DNA from: Shouchella oshimensis
GTDB lineage: Bacteria; Bacillota; Bacilli; Bacillales; Bacillaceae_D
Assembly: GCF_002019765.1 (NCBI RefSeq)
Contig: NZ_KV917380.1
Location: forward strand, 2,263,486 to 2,327,485
Reading direction: 5' to 3'
DNA: 64,000 nt
The translations under genes were made by a program, and so were the position numbers. A model generated the notes under the pieces. It was given only the letters and a program-made list of their open reading frames with translations, searched no databases and had not been told where the DNA came from. Positions within the stretch are counted from its first letter, which is position 1. Every line of letters starts with the position of its first letter. Shown here piece after piece: positions 8,044-17,452 of the stretch.

Positions 8044-9423
8044 TTACATTGTAAACTGATCCTCTTTCTTAAAAAAGAGTGGTCGAATAACGAAATCGAT
8101 AAAGAGAAGAACAAGAAGCGATAGACCAACTAACGGCATAAGTATCCCAAATAGAGCCATGATACCAAAAACGACCCACGTTGTTTTCGGATCTGTTGCT
8201 TTACGAGGAGCCGCAAAGGTCCCTTTCGGAGCTCGCTTCCGCCACATCACAAAAGATGTTCCTATTAAGCCCATTAGGCCCAAACACGTTATTAAACCTA
8301 GTGCTTGGTTAACCCAACCGAAAAGTCGTCCTTCATGAAGTGCAATTCCAGATTCAACTAGCTTTGCCCCGAACCCAAAGTCATCATACCGGACATCACT
8401 GAGGATGGCTCCGCTATATTGATCCATATGAAGGGTTGCCAAATCCTTAGGCACATCCATATGTGAAGCCGTATATACACCCGTCTCCCCTTGTGGCATC
8501 GAAACGGAGAAAGGCTTCTTAATCGCATGCTGTTCAAACAAGTGAATGCTATCATCCATTGACAATGGTAGGTAGCTAGACTGTATAGAGAAAGGAACAG
8601 GTAAGTTCTCATTCGCCCAAGGCACTTCGTCAACAACATCTTCTGTGACCGTAACCGATTCAGGCTTTTCTCCAAAACTATACGCATAAGGAGGAGACGT
8701 TGCCACACTTTGAATCTGAGGTCCCAGCACCCCAGACCAAGGTAAGCCCGTTACAATTAATAGAAGAATAGCAGCTGATAGCCAAAAAGCTGGAACAGCA
8801 TGTAACTCTCGCCAAAACATTCGTCCTTTCTTTTTTAAGCGTGGCAAAATTGTTCCCCAGATTGCCTTTTTATTTCTTGGCCACCAGATGTATAAACCCG
8901 TTACGATTAAAATAACTGCCCAACAAGCAGCTAACTCCACTATACGGTTTCCGACTGTTCCAGCGATCCACAACTCACTATGTATACGTTTGAAAATCTC
9001 TGTTAGCTTAGCGTCATTATTAACGATACCCGTTACTTCAGCGGTAAACGGATTAACAAAAACGGAAGAACCCACGCCATTTTCTTGGATGAGAAATTCC
9101 GTTGCTTTCTGTTCATCATGCACGATTACGGAAGTTATAGATGAATCAGGGTACGCTTCTCTAACGGAATCTGCTTGATTCGTGTAATAAAGTCGTTGAT
9201 CCTCAACCTGTTCGATTTCTGTGTACTCACTGTAAAGATACCCCTCAATTTGCGGTTTAAATAAGTATACGCCTCCACTGAATGCCAAAATAAATAAAAA
9301 TGGGGCAAAAATAACACCGGCATAAAAATGCCAGCGCCAAACCGTTTGATAAAAAGCGGACTGGCGTTTTTTCTTTTGATTTGTGCTCACCACATTCACT
9401 CTTTCTTTTAATAGAATCGTCAA
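8044..9423 (-). CDS. PepSY-associated transmembrane protein
   Basis: A protein of up to 459 residues with four or more membrane helices: one near residues 32-52 (WRWHFYAGVIFAPFLF), one near 160-180 (CWAVILIVTGLYIWWPR), one near 210-230 and two near the C-terminus. Two PepSY-like segments lie outside (FVNPFTAEVTGIV and LHMDQYSGAILSDV). This is the PepSY_TM family, often linked to iron or siderophore reduction and uptake. The start is uncertain: TTG at 9423, or the in-frame GTG GTG around codons 11-12 with AAAGAG upstream. It forms a single-gene unit between hairpins. A reductase or sensing role is inference. Confidence 0.8.
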   Translation of the reverse strand: MTILLKERVNVVSTNQKKKRQSAFYQTVWRWHFYAGVIFAPFLFILAFSGGVYLFKPQIEGYLYSEYTEIEQVEDQRLYYTNQADSVREAYPDSSITSVIVHDEQKATEFLIQENGVGSSVFVNPFTAEVTGIVNNDAKLTEIFKRIHSELWIAGTVGNRIVELAACWAVILIVTGLYIWWPRNKKAIWGTILPRLKKKGRMFWRELHAVPAFWLSAAILLLIVTGLPWSGVLGPQIQSVATSPPYAYSFGEKPESVTVTEDVVDEVPWANENLPVPFSIQSSYLPLSMDDSIHLFEQHAIKKPFSVSMPQGETGVYTASHMDVPKDLATLHMDQYSGAILSDVRYDDFGFGAKLVESGIALHEGRLFGWVNQALGLITCLGLMGLIGTSFVMWRKRAPKGTFAAPRKATDPKTTWVVFGIMALFGILMPLVGLSLLVLLFIDFVIRPLFFKKEDQFTM

Positions 9424-9480
9424 TCTTTTTCTAGTATAAAATAGAGATGTGTAGTAGTGATGAAATAAACGAATAGGATC

Positions 9481-9533
9481 AAAAAAACCTTTTATTTTCT
9501 CGATAGGTGTTGCTTAACAAGAAAAATAAAAGG
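9481..9533 (-). terminator. Terminator of the nickel/peptide ABC operon
   Basis: CCTTTTATTTTC and GAAAAATAAAAGG flank a loop of about 20 nt. On the minus strand the right arm runs into a seven-T tract, a good intrinsic terminator for the operon ending at 9622. The plus-strand copy also has a T run, so it may work in both directions. Confidence 0.6.
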
Positions 9534-9621
9534 CTTTTTATTCAAATTGGACTGATTGTGTACCTTTCAATTAAAAGTTTTATGTTAAATCCCCATTAAG
9601 AGCTGGGAAAATACACTCTTT

Positions 9622-11103
9622 CTAAACAAGTACGCCATCCTCCAAGTACAAAAATCGATCAGCCAATTGAACAAGCGCGCGTTCATTATGCGAGATAATT
9701 AAGGAACTAAATGGATGGTCTTGTTGAAGGTCCTTTAAAAGCTGGATGATTTGTGCTTGCACAATCATATCGAGACTTGAGGTTGGCTCATCTAAGATAA
9801 GTAGATCGGGGTTTGTGCTAATGGCTCTAGCAATACAGACACGCTGCTTTTGCCCACCACTTAATTCGCCTGGGTAACGATCTAACAATTCAGAGGCTAA
9901 ACCAACTTGCTCCATTAGCGATTTTGCCTGTTGCAATCGGCTTTTTCGGTACTGTTTTTTCGTCGAATAACTTCTCTTTTTATTATCTAATGGCTCCATA
10001 AGAGAATCGATGATTGACCACAATGGATTAAGCGACAAACCAGGCTGCTGAAAAACAGCTTGGATCTTGCCTCTGTTTTTTGATCGGCTGTTCTGTTGCT
10101 GGCTGAATAGAGTCATTTGTTCAGCATCAAACGAATCCAACTGTAATAAACAACGGGCAAGCGTACTTTTTCCCGAACCACTTAAGCCGATTAAACCTAC
10201 CGCTTCGCCTTTTTTTATCGAAAATGAGATGTCTTTTAGAACAGGCACGGCTTCATCGTACTTTTTTTCAAGATGTTTCACCGTCAGAATCGTTTCTGCT
10301 TCATCAATCAGTTCATCCTGTTTAGGATCAGGCTCATTGTAAAGCAATCTTTCAGCTTCTACCAATTGTTTTGTGTAGGAATGAACAGGTTGTTCTAGTA
10401 CATTTTGTTTATTCCCGAATTCCACAATTGTTCCAGCTTGCATAACAGCGATTAAATCACCGTATTTCCTAGCGATAGAGAAGTCGTGGGTAATCAAAAG
10501 AATCATGCAGTTTCTTTGTTCTTTAGCCTGCAGGAGCAACTCTAACACTTGTTTTGAATGGTATGAATCAAGTGCCGTTGTCGGTTCATCCGCTACAATA
10601 ACAGCAGGCGAAAGCATTAAAGCTGCCGCGATGGAGACGCGCTGCAACTGTCCTCCACTACACTCAAAACTATAGCGCCCTTGTATGTGCTCGTAGGAGA
10701 GACCAACATCTTCAAGCGCTTTAGCTATGACTTCTTGTTGTTCTGTGCGGCTCATAGACAAGTGGCTTGTAAGTGTTTCATGAAGTTGTCTTCCTAACGT
10801 CATTTGGGGACTAAACGTAGCTGCATAGTTTTGGAAGACATAGGAAATGGCTTGTCCTCTCATGTTCTGCCTTTCTTTTCTTTTCAAACCTGAACCGTTA
10901 AACGTAACCGCTCCCCTTGTCGTGTAAACACCAGTAGGAAGAAGTTCGGCTAGAGCTAGACCCGTTAGCGTCTTTCCACTGCCGCTTTCTCCGACCAACA
11001 CAAGACAGTTGCCTTCTGGTATCTCCCAATTCACTCCCTCGACAAGCCGTTGTTGATCATCAGTCTGAATGCAAAGATCTTGAACACTTATGGTGCTACT
11101 CAT
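9622..11103 (-). CDS. ABC importer ATPase, two nucleotide-binding domains fused (Dpp/Nik type)
   Basis: A 493-residue protein with two ABC domains in tandem. Domain 1 has Walker A GESGSGKT (about residue 37), signature CSGGQLQ and Walker B VIVADEPTT; domain 2 has GLSGSGKST (about 305), LSGGQKQR and LLILDEPTS. This is the DppD+DppF (NikD+NikE) pair in one chain. It powers the permeases encoded upstream; the start overlaps the permease stop by 4 nt. Fused ATPases occur in several peptide/nickel importers. The substrate cannot be told from the ATPase. Confidence 0.9.
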   Translation of the reverse strand: MSSTISVQDLCIQTDDQQRLVEGVNWEIPEGNCLVLVGESGSGKTLTGLALAELLPTGVYTTRGAVTFNGSGLKRKERQNMRGQAISYVFQNYAATFSPQMTLGRQLHETLTSHLSMSRTEQQEVIAKALEDVGLSYEHIQGRYSFECSGGQLQRVSIAAALMLSPAVIVADEPTTALDSYHSKQVLELLLQAKEQRNCMILLITHDFSIARKYGDLIAVMQAGTIVEFGNKQNVLEQPVHSYTKQLVEAERLLYNEPDPKQDELIDEAETILTVKHLEKKYDEAVPVLKDISFSIKKGEAVGLIGLSGSGKSTLARCLLQLDSFDAEQMTLFSQQQNSRSKNRGKIQAVFQQPGLSLNPLWSIIDSLMEPLDNKKRSYSTKKQYRKSRLQQAKSLMEQVGLASELLDRYPGELSGGQKQRVCIARAISTNPDLLILDEPTSSLDMIVQAQIIQLLKDLQQDHPFSSLIISHNERALVQLADRFLYLEDGVLV

Positions 11104-11930
11104 GTAAACCTTCTCCTTTTCCCCTTACGATTCCCAAGGCGTTCCTGTATACGATCTCCTGTCAACGTAGCCAAGATAACAACTGTCATAATGGCTAAAC
11201 CTGGAAGGAACATCAAACGCGGCGCTTGATTAAAATACATCTTCCCTTCATTTAACATCGTTCCCCACTCTGCCCCAGGAGGTTGAACACCTAAACCAAT
11301 GTAAGACAGGGAGGCAATCATTAAAATAATTTTGCCAATATCCAGTGGAAATAAAGCCATGATCTGTCTTAAGCCGTGGGGCAATAAGTGTCTACGGATG
11401 ATTCGCGAGGAGCGAGCGCCACTGATTTTAGCATAATTCACATATTCTTTAACCCGTTCTTCCTGCACCGAATTTCGAACAATTCGAGCGTAGGCAATCC
11501 ATTTTACCGCAATAATGGAGATCATCAGATTCACTAAGTGAGGACCAAGTAAACCTGTTAAAACGATCGCAAGCAAAAAATCAGGGAAAGCAAGCAAAGC
11601 ATTCGCTATTCTCATAAAGAAACGATCTAACCAACCGCCAAAATAACCTGCCAGCAACCCAATTGGTAAGCCAATCACCACGGTTCCCAACAAGACAAAC
11701 AAACTTGCGCCAATCGTTAGCTGTCCACCAACTAACAGTCTAGAGAAAACATCTCTGCCAAGTCCATCTGTTCCTAGCCAATGATCAATAGAGATTGGCT
11801 CAAGCTTCATTGACATTGTTACATGAAAGGGATCATACGGAGCAACCAATGATGCAAACGGAAAGAAGCAAACAATCACTAATAAAGTAAGCCCAGGAAG
11901 TCCTAACCAATCAATTAGATGTCGTTTCAT
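11100..11930 (-). CDS. ABC importer permease (DppC/NikC family)
   Basis: A 276-residue inner-membrane permease with about six helices. The N-terminal signature DHWLGTDGLGRDVFSRLL is typical of DppC/OppC/NikC proteins, and the EAA-like loop reads YAKISGARSSRIIRRHLLPH. It pairs with the permease encoded at 11936-12865, whose stop lies 5 bp upstream. Both form the channel of a nickel- or peptide-type importer. Confidence 0.9.
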   Translation of the reverse strand: MKRHLIDWLGLPGLTLLVIVCFFPFASLVAPYDPFHVTMSMKLEPISIDHWLGTDGLGRDVFSRLLVGGQLTIGASLFVLLGTVVIGLPIGLLAGYFGGWLDRFFMRIANALLAFPDFLLAIVLTGLLGPHLVNLMISIIAVKWIAYARIVRNSVQEERVKEYVNYAKISGARSSRIIRRHLLPHGLRQIMALFPLDIGKIILMIASLSYIGLGVQPPGAEWGTMLNEGKMYFNQAPRLMFLPGLAIMTVVILATLTGDRIQERLGNRKGKRRRFT

Positions 11931-11935
11931 TCACG

Positions 11936-12865
11936 CTACCCTCTTCTCCGCGATTCTGGCTGTAACCAAACTTGTAAAGCATCATTTAGTACATTAAAAA
12001 GTGTGATCAGTAATGCAACAGCAACCATATATCCCTGAATAACTGGATAATCTCGATTGTGGATGGCATCTATAGCGAACTTTCCAAGACCTGGATATGA
12101 AAAAAGCACCTCAATGACTACGGTTCCGCCTAGAAGACTGCCTAATGTTACGCTAAAATACCCAAGTAGAGGAGACAATGCATGGCGAAAACCGTGGTTA
12201 AGCGTGACGCGCCACGATGAAAGCCCCCTTGCTCTTGCTCCCCGTACAAACTCTTTTTCCATGCTTATCGTCATACTCGAACGAATCATCCGCACATAAA
12301 CAGCTGCCATCGTCAAACCGAGTGCGAGTGATGGCAAGATTAAGTGGCGGATCGAGCCGGTTCCCATTGAGGGCAACCAGCCTAAGCGAACAGAGAATAG
12401 CTCAATTAACAAGATACCTAGCCAAAAACCAGGAATTGACGTCCCTACCACGGCGAAGATGCGTCCGAACTGATTGATTACGCTTAATGATTTAAACGAT
12501 GACAGGATACCTATTGGAATCGAAATAGAGACCATAACGAGTACAGACGTTCCAGTTAGCAAAAGCGTTGCCGGCACCCTTGTGATGATCTCTTCTGTGA
12601 CAGGTCGGCGTGTCATGAACGACTGTCCAAAGTCCAGCTGAATAGCTGCAAATAACCATTCCCTATACTGAGTCAACAAAGGGCGATTGAAGCCCATTTC
12701 CTCACGTTGAGCGTCAATAACGTCTTGATTTACTGCCACATCTTCTACACCTAATACATCTCGAACAGCATCTCCTGGTGCAAGCTTCATTAGGACAAAA
12801 CTGATAAACGATAAGAGCAAGAGAAAGAGAATGAACTCGAGTAAACGCCGACCTACATGAATCAA
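11936..12865 (-). CDS. ABC importer permease (DppB/NikB family)
   Basis: A 309-residue permease with an N-terminal helix, a periplasmic-side segment with LAPGDAVRDVLG and MGFNRPLLTQYREWL, and five further helices. The coupling loop is FVRGARARGLSSWRVTLNHGFRHAL. These are DppB/NikB signatures. Its start overlaps the end of the solute-binding protein gene by 4 nt, so the whole operon is one tightly coupled unit. Confidence 0.9.
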   Translation of the reverse strand: MIHVGRRLLEFILFLLLLSFISFVLMKLAPGDAVRDVLGVEDVAVNQDVIDAQREEMGFNRPLLTQYREWLFAAIQLDFGQSFMTRRPVTEEIITRVPATLLLTGTSVLVMVSISIPIGILSSFKSLSVINQFGRIFAVVGTSIPGFWLGILLIELFSVRLGWLPSMGTGSIRHLILPSLALGLTMAAVYVRMIRSSMTISMEKEFVRGARARGLSSWRVTLNHGFRHALSPLLGYFSVTLGSLLGGTVVIEVLFSYPGLGKFAIDAIHNRDYPVIQGYMVAVALLITLFNVLNDALQVWLQPESRRRG

Positions 12866-14391
12866 TCTCCATCAACATCCAGTTCATTGGTCAGCATATA
12901 GTATTCGCTTCTGCTTGTATTCCAATTTTCCACACGATCATTCATCGCAACCACAATGTTCGGATGGACCAAATAGGAATAATAGGTTTCCTGATCGATC
13001 AGCAACAAAGCGTCTTCAATTAATTGATTCCGTTCGCTCTCATCGATTGTTTTGTCCAGTTCATCAATGATGCTTGTTAGCTCTGGATGATCGACCTTGC
13101 TAAAATTAAGCGCTCCATCAGGCTTGAATGAAACATTAAGAAAATAACTCGCATCGCCTCGAGGAGCAATTAACGGGCTGTACATGCCAATATCCCAGCT
13201 TTCTTCTTGCAAAAGATACTCCTCATAATTGTCAACCACTTCTATCGAAATCGTAATTCCGATTTCTTTTGCTTTTGATTGAAGTGCTTGTGCTAGAATA
13301 GGGAATTCCGCTCGTGATGTGTACGTGACAAGAGTAAAATGAAGCGGTTCTCCCTCTTTCGTAACCACCTCGTTTTCTGTCTCAAAACCAGCTTCCTCAA
13401 ACCAGGCTAACGCCGTTTCTTTACCAGTGTCCTTCTGATCATATTCTGGTGTAAACTCAAAATCTGGAAGAAACGGACCATTGGCTAATACGGCTTGTCC
13501 AGACATGATCTCGTTCATCAGTTCTTCACGGTCAACCAGAGCATCAAACGCTTTCCGAATCGATTCATCTTCAAACCATTCATTTCGAGTATTAAATATT
13601 AGTTCATGTGTTCTAAGACCAACAACTGATTCCGTTTTATAGAGTGGATCTGCCTCTAAATCGGTCAGACTATCTACAGGGGGGCGATAAACAATGTCAG
13701 CTCCGCCTGATTTTAACGCAGAGAGTCGTGCACTTTCATCCTCGTTAAATGTAAAACGAGCCTGATCCAAGCGAGCCGCCCCGTCCCAATACTCATCAAA
13801 ACGCTTGACATCTAACGCACTGTTCGCAACAAAGGAATCGACCATAAACGGGCCGGTACCAACAGGACGTTGTTCGGGCTCACTAGCGCCCACCTCTAAA
13901 ATTGACGCATTCGGATGAACAAGTTCAGAAGGAAATTGAGGAAACGGTTCATTTGTAACAATTGTCAAAGTTTGGTCGCTTGCCTCCATATAATCAATAT
14001 TAAGAACCTCCATTACACCCGGGTTTTGTTCCATCGCTCGTTCTAACGATTGTTTGACTGATTCTGCTGTTAATGGCTCTCCATTATGGAAAAGAACCTC
14101 ACTCCTTATCGTAAAAGTCCAATGTTGACCATCTTCGCTCTGCCAATCTTCCGCAAGCCAAGGCTCAATGGATAAATCATCGTCATTAAGCTTAACCAAC
14201 GTTTCTGTTACACCTGCCCGAAGGGGGGTGTAATCAAGGCTAGGATCGATTGTCTGACTAGGGAAATTAAATAAAAATGTAGCTTCCTTTAGTTCAGTTT
14301 GATTCGTCGTATTCGTATCAGACGAACAAGCTGTGAATAATAAAAGAGCAGAACATGCAACAACGTACGTAACTCGTGATGCTTTTACCAT
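12862..14391 (-). CDS. Solute-binding lipoprotein of a nickel/peptide-type ABC importer (family 5)
   Basis: A 509-residue lipoprotein (lipobox FTACS). ATG 14391 is chosen because GGAGGT lies 7 nt upstream; the ATG codons at 14409/14406 include that ribosome site inside them. Family 5 features include WTFTIRSEVLFHNGEPLTAE, RPVGTGPFMVDSF and INTR-like LIFNTRNEWF. Members bind peptides, nickel or nickel chelates. The NikA-like spacing and the single-operon layout hint at nickel or a metallophore, but this is inference. A 16-bp palindrome lies upstream. Confidence 0.85.
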   Translation of the reverse strand: MVKASRVTYVVACSALLLFTACSSDTNTTNQTELKEATFLFNFPSQTIDPSLDYTPLRAGVTETLVKLNDDDLSIEPWLAEDWQSEDGQHWTFTIRSEVLFHNGEPLTAESVKQSLERAMEQNPGVMEVLNIDYMEASDQTLTIVTNEPFPQFPSELVHPNASILEVGASEPEQRPVGTGPFMVDSFVANSALDVKRFDEYWDGAARLDQARFTFNEDESARLSALKSGGADIVYRPPVDSLTDLEADPLYKTESVVGLRTHELIFNTRNEWFEDESIRKAFDALVDREELMNEIMSGQAVLANGPFLPDFEFTPEYDQKDTGKETALAWFEEAGFETENEVVTKEGEPLHFTLVTYTSRAEFPILAQALQSKAKEIGITISIEVVDNYEEYLLQEESWDIGMYSPLIAPRGDASYFLNVSFKPDGALNFSKVDHPELTSIIDELDKTIDESERNQLIEDALLLIDQETYYSYLVHPNIVVAMNDRVENWNTSRSEYYMLTNELDVDGD

Positions 14392-14427
14392 TTTATTGAC
14401 CTCCATCATTCATGTCACTTCTGCGTT

Positions 14428-14443
14428 ATCTTAGCACTAAGAT
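14428..14443. promoter_or_regulatory. Palindromic operator candidate upstream of the ABC importer operon
   Basis: ATCTTAGCACTAAGAT has 7-bp perfect arms around CA. It lies 37-52 bp before the solute-binding protein start, and its CTAAGAT half overlaps a possible -10 on the minus strand. The position fits repressor control of the importer. The binding protein is unknown; it does not look like a NikR, Fur or Zur site. Confidence 0.45.
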
Positions 14444-15034
14444 GTGAAAACAAAATGAAATCATTTGCTTTAAAAGTGACGATTCGACGAATAATGAAAT
14501 TGTTACAACGCATGAAAAAAGTTTAAGATTCTTGAAAATACTAATGTTTTTCTCACTTTACTTTTTCTGGCGCTAGTTTTTTCCTTAACAAAAATACTAT
14601 TAAAAATATTAATTAACAGTCACGATAGTTTGAATTTGCCGACAGAATAAATAAAAAAATCCTTTTTATTTTGTTTAACTGCTCTCCTCTAATCTTAAGA
14701 GAGCTATTAATGTTAAAAGTAGTTGGTACTGAATTAAATTGTTTACTGAAATAGACGATAGTATATTGCTAGAGTGTTAATCATTTGGCTACTCACTCAA
14801 AATTGATGCATAAGACTTTATTTTTATATTAATCATTATGTTTATACACATTCAAGAATATGTGCCTCAAAAGGCATGTTTTGTCTTTTAGATAGCACAT
14901 TTAATGAAGCTATTTCTTTTTAACTTGCCGACTTCACCTTCACTTAAAATAGATTATTATTGAAATGTAATTTATAAACTTAAGTTGTGAATAAATGTTA
15001 AATAGTTCGAATTAAGATTATTCAAAGATAAAGA
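14444..15034. other. AT-rich intergenic region without a gene
   Basis: About 590 bp of AT-rich DNA upstream of the ABC importer. No ORF longer than a few codons with a ribosome site is visible. There is a small imperfect hairpin near 14865-14885 (TGTGCCTCAAAAGGCATG). I see nothing else. Confidence 0.5.
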
Positions 15035-15192
15035 AGTTGGGGCATAACTAGCTTAAGCCTATTTATTGCCGAATAAAGATGGGTATATTAACTTATCTTA
15101 AAACATAAAGCCGAACTATAACTGCATGCCTTTAGGGCATTTCAGATAATAGTTCGGCTTTTTCATCGACTAAGATCCTTTTGTCCCAGCCT
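15035..15192. repeat. Divergent relative of the intergenic repeat, containing a hairpin
   Basis: The segment opens with GTTGGGGCATAACTA and closes with TTTGTCCCAGCC. These ends resemble those of the three repeats at 21772, 42030 and 63892 (GGCTGGGACATAAC ... GTCCCAGCC), but the interior is different. Inside lies a long hairpin at 15107-15163. It could be a shrunken or alternative member of the same repeat class. Confidence 0.35.
15107..15164 (-). terminator. Strong hairpin, probable terminator
   Basis: AAAGCCGAACTAT (15107-15119) pairs with ATAGTTCGGCTTT (15149-15161); an inner AUGCC/GGCAT stem lies in the loop. T runs flank it on both strands. It is about 60 bp past the stop of the beta-helix lipoprotein gene and would end that transcript. 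Confidence 0.6.
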
Positions 15193-15226
15193 TTTTATTT
15201 ATTCCTTCCCCTTCCAAATCTTACCG

Positions 15227-16552
15227 TTAAAAGGAACGAAAAACCGCAGCGTGCTCACTGCCAGTCAGCCGTTGGAAATCCTTCAATGAGTGCGCATCCT
15301 TATTTCCCCACAACCACCTAGCCTGCACTCCTTCTTGTACGACATATTCATTTTCACTAAAGAACATCCCATCATTTTCATCGTATTCGCTACTAATAAA
15401 AAGACCTGTATCACTGGCACTAAAATGATTTTGTTCAATTCGATTTGCGAACGTATAATATTGCACTAATAGTTGCGCTCCCTCTAAACCGACTCTATCG
15501 TTATGTGACACGATATTTCCGGCAATAACTGTATTCCTAGTCCCTCCACGTTCAGAATCATACCCGCCTATAGCAATACCAGTATAGCGATTGTTAAATA
15601 CCTCGTTATTCAAGATGTCAATACGATTAGCATACTTGCCTTTATGTTCAGACGTCGCTTCTATTCCAATATCGTTCTGATAAACCGTGTTCCCTTGGAT
15701 CAATACGTCACTTCCGCCATCAACATAAATTCCGCCAGCACTATAATCCTTGTCATAGCTTGGATTCTCATAGCTCGAATTATGATGAACCACATTCCCT
15801 TGAATAACACCCTGACGCGCATAATCTTTCGATTGGTCAATGGCGATGCCTTCATAGCCAATAACGTCAATTCCAATGTTATCTGTTTCATAAACATGGT
15901 TATTGGTAATAGTAAATTGACTGACATCCCCGTTCACAACTAATGCCTCGCTTAACCCTAACTTTAGGTCTGTTAGCGTATTATGGTTAATATGAATAGC
16001 TGTAATCGCTTCATTTCCGTAAACGGCAATACCATGAGCGTTTCCTCCAACAGCGGTTGTTGAGACCCCTCGGATTGTATTGTTCACGATCTCAATATGC
16101 TGACTCGCACCGGTAATGAATATACCTACTACCGTTTTGTCAACATGATTTGTCGTGACGTCTCCGATTGTAAATCCATCAACTGTAATATAGCTATGAC
16201 CATCTATTTCAATTAAAGCCACATCGTCTAAATCGTCTTCCATTCCCTTACCACTTAGAAAAACGTCTTCTCCTTGATACGCTTCAAAACGTATTGGCTC
16301 TTGTTCCGTTCCGCTATGCTGGATGAGAAGAGGTTCCACATAGGTCCCCTCTCGAACGAAAACCGTTGTACCAGCTGTCGCTTTCTCAGCTGCCATCTGT
16401 AGGCTCACAAATGGCTGATCCATTGTACCAGGGTTTCGATCATCACCATCTGGTGCAACATAAAGAATACGCTCATCAGATTGATTCTGACAACTTGCTA
16501 AAAACATCCCTGCTATAAGAATAGCTCCTTTAATAAAGGCTTGTGACTTCAA
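15227..16552 (-). CDS. Right-handed parallel beta-helix lipoprotein (pectate-lyase-like fold)
   Basis: A 441-residue lipoprotein starting at TTG 16552 (GAGAGGGAC upstream). Lipobox LASC is at about residue 21. The domain opens with ILYVAPDGDDRNPGTMDQPF, the DUF1565-type start of many parallel beta-helix proteins, followed by repeated coils such as GNTVYQNDIGIEAT, NNEVFNNRYTGIAIGG and GNIVSHNDRVGLEGA. These folds occur in polysaccharide lyases, epimerases and depolymerases. No catalytic triad is obvious by eye, so the activity stays open. It is divergent from the two-component genes at 16754 and stands alone. Confidence 0.8.
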   Translation of the reverse strand: MKSQAFIKGAILIAGMFLASCQNQSDERILYVAPDGDDRNPGTMDQPFVSLQMAAEKATAGTTVFVREGTYVEPLLIQHSGTEQEPIRFEAYQGEDVFLSGKGMEDDLDDVALIEIDGHSYITVDGFTIGDVTTNHVDKTVVGIFITGASQHIEIVNNTIRGVSTTAVGGNAHGIAVYGNEAITAIHINHNTLTDLKLGLSEALVVNGDVSQFTITNNHVYETDNIGIDVIGYEGIAIDQSKDYARQGVIQGNVVHHNSSYENPSYDKDYSAGGIYVDGGSDVLIQGNTVYQNDIGIEATSEHKGKYANRIDILNNEVFNNRYTGIAIGGYDSERGGTRNTVIAGNIVSHNDRVGLEGAQLLVQYYTFANRIEQNHFSASDTGLFISSEYDENDGMFFSENEYVVQEGVQARWLWGNKDAHSLKDFQRLTGSEHAAVFRSF

Positions 16553-16753
16553 TTCATTTCGTCCCTCTCTGCTACTATCTAAATAATGATCTTTGCATTA
16601 TACCACGCTGTGAAAAGGCTCATGATTCTTTTTTTATGAATGTCTCTCATTCTAAGAAGTTGATTGTGAAGATCGCGTGCTATACGATAATAGTTGCTAA
16701 GATGTGGTTTAATGAGAAGAGCTTTATTTTATAACGAGAAAGACGGTGCCAGA

Positions 16754-17452
16754 ATGAATAGATTACTACTTGTAGAAGATGATGTGGCCATTAGTGAGAT
16801 GGTTCAAACCTATTTTACAAACGAAGGCTTTACAGTTGTGCCTGCTTTTACTGGGCAAGAAGCCATTCAACGATTTGCTGATGACACATATGATTTAGTC
16901 TTACTTGACTTAATGTTACCTGAATTAAATGGCATGGATTTCCTACTTACGCTTAGGAAAACGAGTTACGTCCCTGTTATTATTCTATCTGCAAAAGACA
17001 GCGAGTCCGACAAAGCAGTCGGTCTAGGTTTTGGTGCGGATGATTACATCACTAAGCCTTTTTCCATGATTGAACTACTAGCAAGAGTGAAAGCAGCCAT
17101 TCGCCGAACGACCCAGTATAAAAATGCTACCCTACCCGACGTTCCAGCAATTATACGAATACACGAAATTGAAATGGATCTTCATTCGTTTATCGTCAAG
17201 AAAAAAGATCAAGTGATCCATCTCACCTCAAAAGAATGGAAACTCTTAAAGCTGTTCGTTGAGAACCCTAAAAAAGTCATGACAAAAGAACAAATCTATT
17301 ATTCCGTTTGGGAGGATCACTATTATGGAGACGATCATGTTATTAACGTTCATATAAGCCGACTGCGTGAAAAAATTGAAGATGACCCCGCTAAACCAAT
17401 GTATATTAAAACGGTTTGGGGTATTGGCTATAAATTAGGTGATGTTAAATGA
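16754..17452 (+). CDS. OmpR-family response regulator (YcbL-like)
   Basis: A 232-residue regulator starting at ATG 16754 (MNRLLLVEDD); the frame opens earlier at 16694 but would add 20 residues before the receiver domain. Receiver: acidic pair in VEDD, phospho-Asp in LVLLDLMLPE (about residue 52), Lys in DDYITKPF. Winged helix: HLTSKEWKLLKLFVENP to GIGYKL. It overlaps the kinase gene by 4 nt. The following ABC genes and matching lengths resemble Bacillus subtilis ycbLMNO, so it likely switches on the transporter in response to a peptide antibiotic. Confidence 0.9.
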   Translation: MNRLLLVEDDVAISEMVQTYFTNEGFTVVPAFTGQEAIQRFADDTYDLVLLDLMLPELNGMDFLLTLRKTSYVPVIILSAKDSESDKAVGLGFGADDYITKPFSMIELLARVKAAIRRTTQYKNATLPDVPAIIRIHEIEMDLHSFIVKKKDQVIHLTSKEWKLLKLFVENPKKVMTKEQIYYSVWEDHYYGDDHVINVHISRLREKIEDDPAKPMYIKTVWGIGYKLGDVK

